From positions 1 to 5,519 of the forward strand of contig JBNJEM010000543.1 of assembly GCA_051745935.1 (NCBI GenBank): a DNA stretch of 5,519 nucleotides, written 5' to 3'. Position 1 is the stretch's first letter. Every line of letters begins with the position of its first letter. A program made the translations under genes and the position numbers. The notes beneath the pieces were generated by a model. It had not been told where the DNA came from, did not search any database, and was given only the letters and a program-made list of their open reading frames with translations. Positions 1-5,519 of the stretch are shown here, piece after piece. The stretch comes from JBNJEM01 sp051745935 (GTDB lineage: Bacteria; Planctomycetota; Planctomycetia; Pirellulales; Pirellulaceae).

Positions 1-501
1 GGGACTGAAGCACTCACACCATTCCGCCAATCGTTCCAACTGTTCGGCGTCCGCTTGAGGATGATGTTCCGCGATATAAGGAGCGTAAGAATCGGAACCC
101 CAGTCGTCGGGTTTCGCAAGCACACTACCAGCGCCCGATTGGCCATCCCTCTCGCCCGAAATCGACGAGGCCGACGAATGGTTTCCGGCCCCGGCGCCGT
201 GGCTCGCATGCCGGTGCAGTGACACGGTGGTCCGTACCGTTCCTCCTTGGGATCGCCCCCGTGATGACGGCGGAGCGAACTCCGCGGCCATGCCGGTCTC
301 TTGTAATGCCACGGCCTCGGCGAGCGACATACGTGGCCGTATGCCATGACGGTACGCCGCGCGTGAACACGCCACCACGCGCTGTCCGCCCCCTGAATCA
401 CGCGAGTATAAAATAATCACGCGGTCACTGAGCTTGGGCTGGGCGACCACGAGTCGCTGGATCGGCCAACTGGGAAGCCGAATGCAAAGTATCCGTTTCA
501 T
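1..501 (-). CDS. imuB: ImuB, Y-family polymerase-like translesion protein (N-terminal 167 residues, runs off the window)
   Basis: The reading frame is open from the ATG at 501 to the left edge. ImuB is a catalytically dead Y-family polymerase homologue that links ImuA, the beta clamp and DnaE2 in SOS mutagenesis. Residues 1-20 read MKRILCIRLPSWPIQRLVVA. Then come VVACSRAAYRHGIRPRMSLA (42-61) and ADAEQLERLAEWCECFSP (150-167), all typical of the ImuB N-terminus. The Asp expected in the first Y-family metal-binding motif is absent from ILCIRLPSWP, as expected for inactive ImuB. Residues about 67-145 are low-complexity (Ser, Gly, His, Ala-rich) where most ImuBs have a short link, an apparent insertion of about 60 residues. 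I chose the 501 start over the GTGs at 450 and 420 because the conserved N-terminus begins there. No strong ribosome-binding site precedes it, so it may be translationally coupled to imuA, which it overlaps by 77 nt. The clamp-binding motif and C-terminus lie outside the window. The family assignment is firm; the insertion's meaning is unknown. Confidence 0.85.
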   Translation of the reverse strand, partial: MKRILCIRLPSWPIQRLVVAQPKLSDRVIILYSRDSGGGQRVVACSRAAYRHGIRPRMSLAEAVALQETGMAAEFAPPSSRGRSQGGTVRTTVSLHRHASHGAGAGNHSSASSISGERDGQSGAGSVLAKPDDWGSDSYAPYIAEHHPQADAEQLERLAEWCECFSP

Positions 502-1201
502 GTTGGTCACTCACTTGTTGCATCGAAGCGGTTCCTAGATCAACCTCCACATCCACACCCCCCCGATTCTTTCCCCGCCGGCAGCGAACCACCTCGATTC
601 GCAAACATCGTCCCCGACGCGATTGTCGCGAATCAAGTGCTCGAGGGGCAATCAACAACCGAACGGGAGCCCAAGAAGGGTGCTGACGCCACCGCCGCGA
701 ACGAACCAAAAGCCCCAACCCTCCCCCTTCTTCGGCGGCCAATTGCAAACGTCGAAAGGACCGTTCATCCAAGTGTTCAACCGGCGCCCAGACCGCGGCC
801 ACCGCCAAACAACGTAACGCTTGGTCCAACGCCCATATCCGGTCATCGTCCCGCCGGGCCCGCACAATCACTACCCTGTCCAACTCCACACCCAACCCCG
901 CCGCCCCCGGCGGATAAAAGCGGTCCTGGTCATCGAAAACCACAATGACCCCGTCCTCCAAGGCCGCTTGGCGAGCGATCATCATGGCGAACATGCCCGC
1001 CCCGCCCGCGTGTGGCCCCTCTCCTAAACACTCAATCAGTGAACCGCGCGGAAAACCACCCTCTGGCAATAGCCGGTCCAAAGCCGGGCATCCACTCGAA
1101 ATCGGTCGTTCCCTATGGACTGCTCGCTTGGCTTCGACCCCCTGTAACTGCTGACGCAACGCATCCACGGTCTGCCGCGACGACGTCTTGCTACTCGACA
1201 T
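425..1201 (-). CDS. imuA: ImuA, RecA-fold protein of the ImuA-ImuB-DnaE2 mutagenesis cassette
   Basis: This encodes a 258-residue cytoplasmic RecA/SulA-like protein, a partner of ImuB and DnaE2 in damage-induced translesion synthesis. Residues 35-56 carry the RecA-like entry signature (LDRLLPEGGFPRGSLIE). The loop at 60-70 (GEGPHAGGAGM) sits where a Walker A would be but lacks GKT/S, as in other ImuAs, so ATP binding is doubtful. FDDQDRFYPPGAAGLGVEL (89-107), RIWALDQALRC (121-131) and RRLQLAAEEGG (150-160) are strongly family-like, followed by PSWAPVRLLI (175-184). The tail after about residue 228 overlaps imuB in another frame and looks unconserved. I prefer the ATG at 1201. A TTG at 1225 would add eight residues, but a GGGGGG tract 11 nt before the ATG may serve as a weak ribosome-binding site. 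A lexA gene often precedes imuA; here the upstream 2.2 kb has none, so control is presumably from an unlinked repressor. Confidence 0.86.
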   Translation of the reverse strand: MSSSKTSSRQTVDALRQQLQGVEAKRAVHRERPISSGCPALDRLLPEGGFPRGSLIECLGEGPHAGGAGMFAMMIARQAALEDGVIVVFDDQDRFYPPGAAGLGVELDRVVIVRARRDDDRIWALDQALRCLAVAAVWAPVEHLDERSFRRLQLAAEEGGGLGLLVRSRRWRQHPSWAPVRLLIAPRALDSRQSRRGRCLRIEVVRCRRGKNRGGVDVEVDLGTASMQQVSDQHETDTLHSASQLADPATRGRPAQAQ

Positions 1202-1219
1202 GACACTGCGTGCCCCCCA

Positions 1220-1259
1220 TTGCAAACGTTGTCTCTACCCCGTAGTTGCAAATGTCTCT
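1220..1259. promoter_or_regulatory. Direct repeat just upstream of imuA, candidate operator
   Basis: TTGCAAACGTTGTCTCT (1220-1236) and TTGCAAATGTCTCT (1246-1259) are near-identical apart from one substitution and a few missing bases. Their starts are 26 nt apart, directly 5' of imuA. Because imu cassettes are normally damage-inducible, this is a plausible repressor site. It does not match the LexA boxes I know (CGAAC-N4-GTTCG type or GTTC-N7-GTTC type), so the role is inferred from position only. The outer copy begins beside the alternative TTG start of imuA. Confidence 0.25.
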
Positions 1260-1440
1260 GAAAGTTTTGTGATTTCGATAGGAAAATAAAGGGATTTCCA
1301 TCAGTTCAAAGCATGTTGCTAGATCCAACGGAATGTGAGATGTAACAACATGCCAATGCTCGCCCGTTGGCACTCCTCGGATCAGTCCAAACTGCTTCGT
1401 AACCGTTGAATTTTTGGCCACGTTGGGGGTTTCCTTCGTC

Positions 1441-1726
1441 ATTCATGATTCCTTGCTCGATATTCAATATTCAATTCCCTTTCCAGCCGCCGTTCGCGTC
1501 CCCCGTGCGCTCATTGCCCATGCGCTGTTGCGTCCCTAAAAGGACGATCGCATTTTACAGCCCGTAACAAAACCGAGCTCTGGCTTCCAAAGCCCTTTGG
1601 ATTACGGGAAATCGGCCTGGTTTTGTTATGGGTTCTTAAGCTGCCAAGCCCTCAACGTTCACGGACATTTTTGTAACCACGGAAGGCACGGAGGGAATAT
1701 CGAATATCGAGCAAGGAATTTCGAAT
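1441..1726. repeat. 32-nt inverted repeat (1441-1472 and 1695-1726) enclosing 222 nt
   Basis: The reverse complement of 1441-1472 matches 1695-1726 at 28 of 32 positions, by eye. The shared core is GAATATCGAGCAAGGAAT. The arms flank one copy of the palindromic element at 1553-1632. No transposase frame lies between them. Just before the right arm is a CACGGAAGGCACGGAGG tract (1678-1694), a G/A-rich string often seen in planctomycete spacers. This may be the remnant of a small non-autonomous mobile element, or two independent insertions of a dispersed repeat. Confidence 0.6.
1553..1632 (+). repeat. Palindromic ~80-nt element, copy 1
   Basis: The terminal arms CCCGTAACAAAACC (1561-1574) and GGTTTTGTTATGGG (1619-1632) pair over all 14 positions, with one G-T wobble when read on this strand. 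An internal hairpin CCAAAGCCCTTTGG occupies 1587-1600. The outer flank TTTTACAG (1553-1560) is shared with copy 2. The reverse complement of this copy agrees with the element at 2144-2223 at about 65 of 80 positions, counted by eye. The form (short, palindromic, no coding capacity, multi-copy) fits a MITE- or REP-like element. Confidence 0.65.
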
Positions 1727-1825
1727 GATGAAGTTAGGCAGAACACTGATCAACACGGGTGAACCATGATCTCTCTCAAGCGTGTGTCCTCCGTGGTTGA
1801 CGCAGACCCCGCCGTTGCATAACAC

Positions 1826-1843
1826 ACGGGCGCAAGAGCCCGT
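1826..1843. repeat. Short hairpin, 6-bp stem and 6-nt loop
   Basis: ACGGGC (1826-1831) and GCCCGT (1838-1843) are perfectly complementary around the loop GCAAGA. No T-tract follows on either strand, so it is not an intrinsic terminator by the usual criteria. It lies among other small dyads, including AGCG-TTTTG-CGCT just downstream. Confidence 0.35.
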
Positions 1844-1921
1844 TCAACGTTGCCCGTCGAAGAGCGTTTTGCGCTACGAAGTACGACACTTGAGTAAATT
1901 TCATTCTCCGATTTATGCAAC

Positions 1922-1938
1922 GTTGAGGTGTACTCAAC
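1922..1938. repeat. Short hairpin, 6-bp stem and 5-nt loop
   Basis: GTTGAG (1922-1927) and CTCAAC (1933-1938) form a perfect stem around GTGTA. It overlaps the right arm (1917-1926) of a separate 10-bp inverted repeat whose left arm is at 1844-1853. No function is evident. Confidence 0.3.
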
Positions 1939-2041
1939 AGCCACGACAGCAAAGCTGACTCATCGGCACGGACCATCCATCATGCCCCTTTAACACACCC
2001 CGGACGAGCCGGCACCATACAGGGTTGGGCCGCGTAGGTGT

Positions 2042-2058
2042 CAGGTTTCAGGTTTCAG
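2042..2058. repeat. Period-7 tandem repeat
   Basis: CAGGTTTCAGGTTTCAG contains two and a half units of the heptamer CAGGTTT. It is a short tract in non-coding DNA and may vary in copy number through slippage. Confidence 0.5.
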
Positions 2059-2143
2059 AGTCGCCGATGCCACCGATGCAGGCCGTTGAGCATTTTCCGC
2101 GTCGCAACCCCGACGAGTCGAAGCCATGCGGTCCAACTTAGAC

Positions 2144-2223
2144 CCCATAACAAAACCACGCACAGGCTCCGTGATCCAAGGGGTTTTGGAATCGAGAGTT
2201 CAGTTTTGTTACGGACTGTAAAA
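2144..2223 (-). repeat. Palindromic ~80-nt element, copy 2 (inverted relative to copy 1)
   Basis: The arms CCCATAACAAAACC (2144-2157) and AGTTTTGTTACGGA (2202-2215) are complementary. Read on the minus strand, all 14 positions pair if G-U wobbles are allowed (three of them). The centre CCAAGGGGTTTTGG (2176-2189) corresponds to the inner hairpin of copy 1. The flank CTGTAAAA (2216-2223) is identical to that of copy 1. Similarity to copy 1 fades outside these limits, which helps define the ends. Short open frames cross this element on both strands, and I do not regard them as genes. Confidence 0.65.
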
Positions 2224-2654
2224 CACCGATGCCAGCCCAATAAGCCCCGGGGGCCAACCGCCCTTCTCCAGCCTTCATTCAAATTCAAAGTGTAAGCGTT
2301 TCACGCCCTTCGAAGGACCTAGACGCGAAGCTTGCAGTTTGAGATTCAACCATTCGCCGGCCCCTTTTCCCGCGATTGGAAAGAAGGGGATTTTTCACGC
2401 GCAACCAGCCAAGTTCTTGCCATTTCGCGCAAGATTTCACCCATAACTGTCTAACCGCCAGGCCAAAATCCACTCGGCCAAAAAGTTGAATCGCCATGGC
2501 CCCTTCCAGCCGACGGCGGCCCGCGTCCCAAAACCGTTGCCAGCCCACGCCACATGGATCGCCCTCCCTTCAAACGACTAATGCGCGCGTCAACGTTTAT
2601 CTGTCGCCGTTCACGGGGTCCGCTACACGGCCTGGACACGCAAGGCCCGCATGG

Positions 2655-2770
2655 ATGCCACGGGCTTGTCCCGTGGTGGTTCACGCTCGCCGCTACAGAC
2701 CGGCCAGACACACCACTCCTGGCCGTCGGTAGCGTGGAACGTAACGGACCACGGGACAAGCCCGTGGCAT
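2655..2770. repeat. REP-like hairpin pair arranged as an inverted repeat
   Basis: A perfect 23-nt inverted repeat occupies 2655-2677 and 2748-2770. Each arm is itself a hairpin: CCACGGG-CTTGT-CCCGTGG at 2658-2676, and its complement in the other arm. Weaker similarity continues inward (for example CGCTAC followed by GGCCAG), ending at the small dyad GGCCAG (2702-2707) / CTGGCC (2719-2724). The whole 116-nt block is therefore one large imperfect palindrome built from two oppositely oriented units, like the bacterial interspersed mosaic elements made of paired REPs. Pirellulaceae spacers often seem to carry this kind of CCACGGG-type palindrome, but I could not verify copy number here. Confidence 0.65.
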
Positions 2771-3315
2771 TTGCACCTGGAAAAGCCTTTCCTCAATATA
2801 TGTAACGGAGGTGCGAACGTCCGCGCATGTCAGTCTTTCGTTCCAGCCCGACGACCGTGAACCTGGCGAAGCACGGTGGAATTGTCCGCGGGCCGTCGTC
2901 AGCCTCGAAAAGTTAACGTACATCTCTGCCAATCGGCTAAAGCGTTACGTTTATCCCTGTTCTTTCCGCAATGCCCCGTCGTGGTTGGTTCAAACCTTCA
3001 TCCGTAACGAAGAGCCACTCAATGGCGACCAACACGATCGCACTACGGGTAGTGTACAAATGTATCGTACGCTTGTCAACCGAAACATCACCTTTTTTCT
3101 TGCGGCGGACAGGAAAAGGCAGTGAGAGATTTTCACCGGTCGCGGCGGCAGGGGCAGAGTGGCCCCGAGCTCACGAGAACCTCGGTCGACCCGCTCCGTG
3201 CATGGTGATAGGATGGGGAATAAGCACCAGTCGAAGAGAAACGACCTGGAAGCACGACGGGACCGCGAGCCCGTCGAAAGCGCCATCGAGTTCGAGCACC
3301 CATGAAACCACGTTG

Positions 3316-3361
3316 CGGCACGGGGCTATTGGGCGGCACGGGGCTATTGGGCGGCACTGGG
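3316..3361. repeat. 18-nt tandem repeat, about 2.5 units
   Basis: CGGCACGGGGCTATTGGG occurs at 3316-3333 and again, identically, at 3334-3351. A shortened third unit, CGGCACTGGG, follows at 3352-3361. The tract ends about 70 nt before the start of the DUF1559 gene, in its presumed leader. Because 18 is a multiple of three, it opens periodic frames on both strands that could be mistaken for coding sequence. Confidence 0.7.
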
Positions 3362-3414
3362 CGAGCTGCCAGTTGGCGTTTCGACTCGAGGTCAGCGAAT
3401 GAAAAACGTACTGC

Positions 3415-3420
3415 GGGAGA
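3415..3420 (+). promoter_or_regulatory. Ribosome-binding site of the DUF1559 gene
   Basis: GGGAGA lies 9 nt before the ATG at 3430. An in-frame TGA at 3400-3402 and the lack of any other start codon after it leave this ATG as the only possible upstream-most start, so the site and the start support each other. Confidence 0.6.
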
Positions 3421-3429
3421 CGGATACAA

Positions 3430-5472
3430 ATGGTGGACGATCAACCGGCGGAACAAGAGGTCGAACAAGACACAAGTCCAGATCGTCGCATGGGTTGCTT
3501 TTGGCGGGCGGCGGGATTGATCCTGGTGATTCTCATTGCGGGCACGATCTATCGGCAGTTTACGTCGATCCCGCTGCGAATTTCCGAGGAGACGACTCAT
3601 ATCACCGAACCGCTCACGTCCGACGGCAAACACGTCGATTATTTCGCGGCAATTGAGCAGGAAGCGTATCCGGAAGGTATGGCCACCGAGAAGAATGGTT
3701 ACCGGCTGATTGTCGAACATCTTGGCATGCCCGAAGATTGCTCTCTGGAAGACTACCGTGAAATCCGCCGGAAGCTTGGACTTGCACCGTCAACTACCGA
3801 CAATCAGCCCGACATGTCCTTCCAGGAACCGCACGATTTTCTCACCGAATACTTTGCCAGCGAGAGGTTTGATGAAGCGCTTGTGAAGGATCTTTTGGCG
3901 CCAGAAACGCCGGCGGAAGATGCGTTGGAAGACGATTCCGCCGCGGGCGCCGGTGAAGCCGGCACATCGGAAAACGGTTATGTCGATGAAGAGACACGCT
4001 CCGGTCAACGCGTCGCGGAACGCGGCTACGACCTATCTTCAGACCCAGAAGCGGCCGTCGTCGCTCTAGGAGACCGGTTCGACGCGCCCTGGACATTGAA
4101 CGAATTACCGATGATGGACGAGTGGCTCAAGAACAATGGTCCCGCCCTCGATCTGGTCAGTCGAGCGGTTCGCCAACCGGTATTCCGCGTGCCGCTGGCG
4201 CGGGAAGACCGCGAAGATGAGAATGGTACTCTCTGGGACCTGTTGCTGATCTCCCACGTCCAACAGGTGCGGGGGTTCGCTCGCGGATTGTCCGCTCGCG
4301 CGTATTACCGCATCGGAACGGGCCAGATCGACAAGGCGATCGACGACATCGCAACGTGCAAACGGCTCGGACGGCACGTTCAGAACGGCACTATGCTGAT
4401 CGAATCGTTGGTCGGGATCGCCGTTGAGGGGATCGCCGATTCGATCGGCGTGGGGGATGTTCTGAAAGATCCTCCGACGAAAGAGCAGCTGCGACGGCTT
4501 CTTCGCGAAATGAACGATTTGCCACCCAGGGATTCACTTCAGAAGACGCTGCGGTTCGAACGTTACGTTTTGCTCGACGTGGTGCAATTACTTTCGCAAG
4601 GTAAGGGTTCGTTTGATTACTTTTTCGACCGGTACTCCCCCATGATCAGCCGCTGCATTGAAACCGTGGGGCTCGACTGGAACGTGATCGCCCGGCGGTT
4701 GAACCAACACTTCGACACATTGCTCGAAACCGGGCGGGCACCTCCTCGGGCGTCGATGTATCGGTTGACCGCGATATCGATTCGAGGGCGATCAAAAATA
4801 GTTGCGGACATGCTTGGTGGCCTGCTGCTCCCGTCGTTTGAGGCAGTTCGTGAAGCCATGCGGCGCAACCAATGCGTGGAGCACATGAAACGCATCACGC
4901 TCGCCATGTTGATCTATGAGCGAGACCATCGAACGCTGCCCCCGGCGTATTCTGCCGACGAGGATGGTAATCCATTGCACAGTTGGCGAGTGCTGCTATT
5001 GCCCGACCTGGGGAAACAGGAGTTATACGAGAAGATCCGGCTCGATGAGCCGTGGGACAGCGAACACAATCGACAGTTTCACGAGGAGGCGGTTCAGTTC
5101 TACCGCTGCCCAAGTGATTCCGTGGCGGAGCCGGGGCAAACAAGCTACTCGGTGACAGTCGGCCCCGATGTCGCCTTTGAAGCGGGCACTGGAAAAACGC
5201 TCGGCGAATTCGGACCGAACAGCAACGACATGATTCTGCTCGTTGAACGTGCCGTCCCGGTCTGCTGGATGGACCCAACTCAAGAAATCCCGCAAGAGGT
5301 GGCGGAATGCGGGATCAACAGGGAAGCACCGGCGAATGGGATTGCAAGTGAACATCCAAGTGGCGCGAACTTTGGGTTGCGCAGCGGCGCTGTCCGATTC
5401 CTGTCGGAAACGATTGACAGTGAGCTTTTGAAGGATCAGCTTCACGGGCAGAATACTGACACGGGAGACTAA
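3430..5472 (+). CDS. Membrane-anchored planctomycete protein with C-terminal DUF1559-like domain
   Basis: This encodes 680 residues. A short acidic N-terminus (1-20) precedes one hydrophobic helix at about 24-41 (GLILVILIAGTIY), so the bulk should lie on the far side of the cytoplasmic membrane. An acidic, Ala/Gly-rich linker spans about 155-195. A helical segment at about 285-340 (SARAYYRIGTGQIDKAIDDI and onward, ending GIAVEGIADS) resembles a repeated planctomycete-specific module with TPR-like character. From about 477 the sequence is DUF1559-like: NQCVEHMKRITLAMLIYERD, HSWRVLLLPDL near 517-527, YRCPSDS near 558, and HPSGANF near 642, closing with GAVRFLSETID. DUF1559 proteins usually begin with a prepilin-type methylation motif (GFTLVELL-like). 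It is missing here and replaced by the anchor and middle domain. The start is fixed by an in-frame stop at 3400-3402 and a GGGAGA site. The gene appears monocistronic within the window. Function is unknown; no catalytic motif was recognised. Confidence 0.9.
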   Translation: MVDDQPAEQEVEQDTSPDRRMGCFWRAAGLILVILIAGTIYRQFTSIPLRISEETTHITEPLTSDGKHVDYFAAIEQEAYPEGMATEKNGYRLIVEHLGMPEDCSLEDYREIRRKLGLAPSTTDNQPDMSFQEPHDFLTEYFASERFDEALVKDLLAPETPAEDALEDDSAAGAGEAGTSENGYVDEETRSGQRVAERGYDLSSDPEAAVVALGDRFDAPWTLNELPMMDEWLKNNGPALDLVSRAVRQPVFRVPLAREDREDENGTLWDLLLISHVQQVRGFARGLSARAYYRIGTGQIDKAIDDIATCKRLGRHVQNGTMLIESLVGIAVEGIADSIGVGDVLKDPPTKEQLRRLLREMNDLPPRDSLQKTLRFERYVLLDVVQLLSQGKGSFDYFFDRYSPMISRCIETVGLDWNVIARRLNQHFDTLLETGRAPPRASMYRLTAISIRGRSKIVADMLGGLLLPSFEAVREAMRRNQCVEHMKRITLAMLIYERDHRTLPPAYSADEDGNPLHSWRVLLLPDLGKQELYEKIRLDEPWDSEHNRQFHEEAVQFYRCPSDSVAEPGQTSYSVTVGPDVAFEAGTGKTLGEFGPNSNDMILLVERAVPVCWMDPTQEIPQEVAECGINREAPANGIASEHPSGANFGLRSGAVRFLSETIDSELLKDQLHGQNTDTGD

Positions 5473-5519
5473 CAGGACAGCGGCACTTTTGTGCAAAAAC
5501 ACGAGATAGTGTCCAAGCA
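5473..5519. other. Short downstream tail with no identified feature
   Basis: Forty-seven bases follow the TAA stop. They contain GCAC-TTTT-GTGC (5482-5493), a 4-bp hairpin followed by A-rich sequence instead of a T-tract, so I do not call a terminator. Any downstream gene starts outside the window. Confidence 0.4.

Larger units (their letters stand above)
1260..3414. other. Repeat-rich intergenic region with no convincing gene
   Basis: About 2.15 kb lies between the divergent imuA and DUF1559 genes. Open frames here are short, present on both strands over the same bases, and run straight through repeats, and none shows a recognisable family. Besides the repeats listed separately, many small dyads are visible. 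GCATGTTG/CAACATGC lies at 1311-1318 and 1346-1353, and TCAACGTTGC/GCAACGTTGA at 1844-1853 and 1917-1926. ACCGTG/CACGGT lies at 2854-2859 and 2872-2877. CACTAC-GG-GTAGTG lies at 3041-3054, and a GGGGC/GCCCC hairpin at 3151-3166. The stretch resembles the decayed, palindrome-rich spacers of Pirellulaceae. Promoters for both flanking genes must lie at its ends, but no clear -35/-10 pair is visible. Confidence 0.65.

Noticed and set aside
125..370. 81-residue minus-strand open frame
   Set aside because: It is out of frame with imuB, whose conserved motifs lie in another frame over the same bases. The Arg-rich, motif-free product is a shadow.
1191..1442. 83-residue minus-strand frame ending inside imuA's start region
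   Set aside because: It begins within the inverted-repeat arm region, overlaps imuA out of frame, has no recognisable family, and an alternative frame from an ATG a few bases upstream is equally plausible.
2038..2295. Open frames on both strands (2038-2295 plus, 2055-2288 minus)
   Set aside because: Both run straight across palindromic element copy 2. Two long frames on opposite strands of a repeat are better explained by base composition.
2451..2932. Several overlapping 69-102 residue frames across the REP-like pair
   Set aside because: They are present on both strands in several frames and pass through the hairpins. Nothing in them resembles a known family.
3213..3305. 30-residue hydrophilic ORF (MGNKHQSKRNDLEARRD...) whose stop overlaps another ATG at 3302
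   Set aside because: It has no clear ribosome-binding site, no family resemblance, and leads into the tandem repeat. It is too short to support from sequence alone.
2971..3402. 143-residue plus-strand frame
   Set aside because: Its C-terminus is made of the 18-nt tandem repeat (HGAIGR units), its N-terminus lies in non-coding-looking sequence, and other frames over the same bases are equally open.
1260..3429. CRISPR array, tRNA or rRNA gene in the long spacer
   Set aside because: There are no regularly spaced direct repeats with unique spacers, no cloverleaf with a T-loop GTTCRA signature, and no rRNA-like conserved blocks.
3133..3720. 195-residue minus-strand frame
   Set aside because: It is antisense to the start of the DUF1559 gene and includes PVPPNS units from the tandem repeat. 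Its length follows from the GC-rich opposite strand.
5482..5493. Possible terminator after the DUF1559 gene
   Set aside because: The stem is only 4 bp and is followed by A-rich rather than T-rich sequence on the transcribed strand.

Overview
The window looks like a piece of a planctomycete chromosome, most likely Pirellulaceae (Rhodopirellula-like). Two things suggest this: a large membrane-anchored protein ending in a DUF1559-type domain, a family massively expanded in Planctomycetes, and a long, repeat-rich spacer full of small palindromic elements. The phylum-level call is an inference from family knowledge. The genus-level hint is weak.

Layout. (1) Positions 1-1201, minus strand: the end of an SOS-mutagenesis cassette. 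imuA (425-1201) is followed by imuB, which starts at 501, overlaps imuA by 77 nt and runs off the left edge of the window. In the usual arrangement the error-prone polymerase dnaE2 lies next to imuB, beyond that edge. (2) Positions 1202-3429: about 2.2 kb with no convincing gene. It holds inverted copies of short repeats. They include an ~80-nt palindromic element present twice in opposite orientation, a 32-nt inverted repeat enclosing one of those copies, a REP-like hairpin repeated as an inverted pair, a period-7 tandem tract and an 18-nt tandem repeat. (3) Positions 3430-5472, plus strand: a 680-residue protein with one N-terminal membrane helix, a planctomycete-type helical middle and a C-terminal DUF1559-like domain. 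The last 47 bases hold nothing recognisable.

The imu genes and the DUF1559 gene are divergently transcribed, and the repeat-rich spacer lies between them. Nothing indicates that they work together. ImuA and ImuB are expected to act in damage-induced translesion synthesis with DnaE2 and the beta clamp. The large protein is expected to sit in the cytoplasmic membrane with its bulk outside the cytoplasm, function unknown.

I found no convincing new multi-gene system. The most notable points are a long low-complexity insertion in ImuB, the unusual architecture of the DUF1559 protein, and the two homologous palindromic elements whose long stem is kept by G-U wobbles on one strand.
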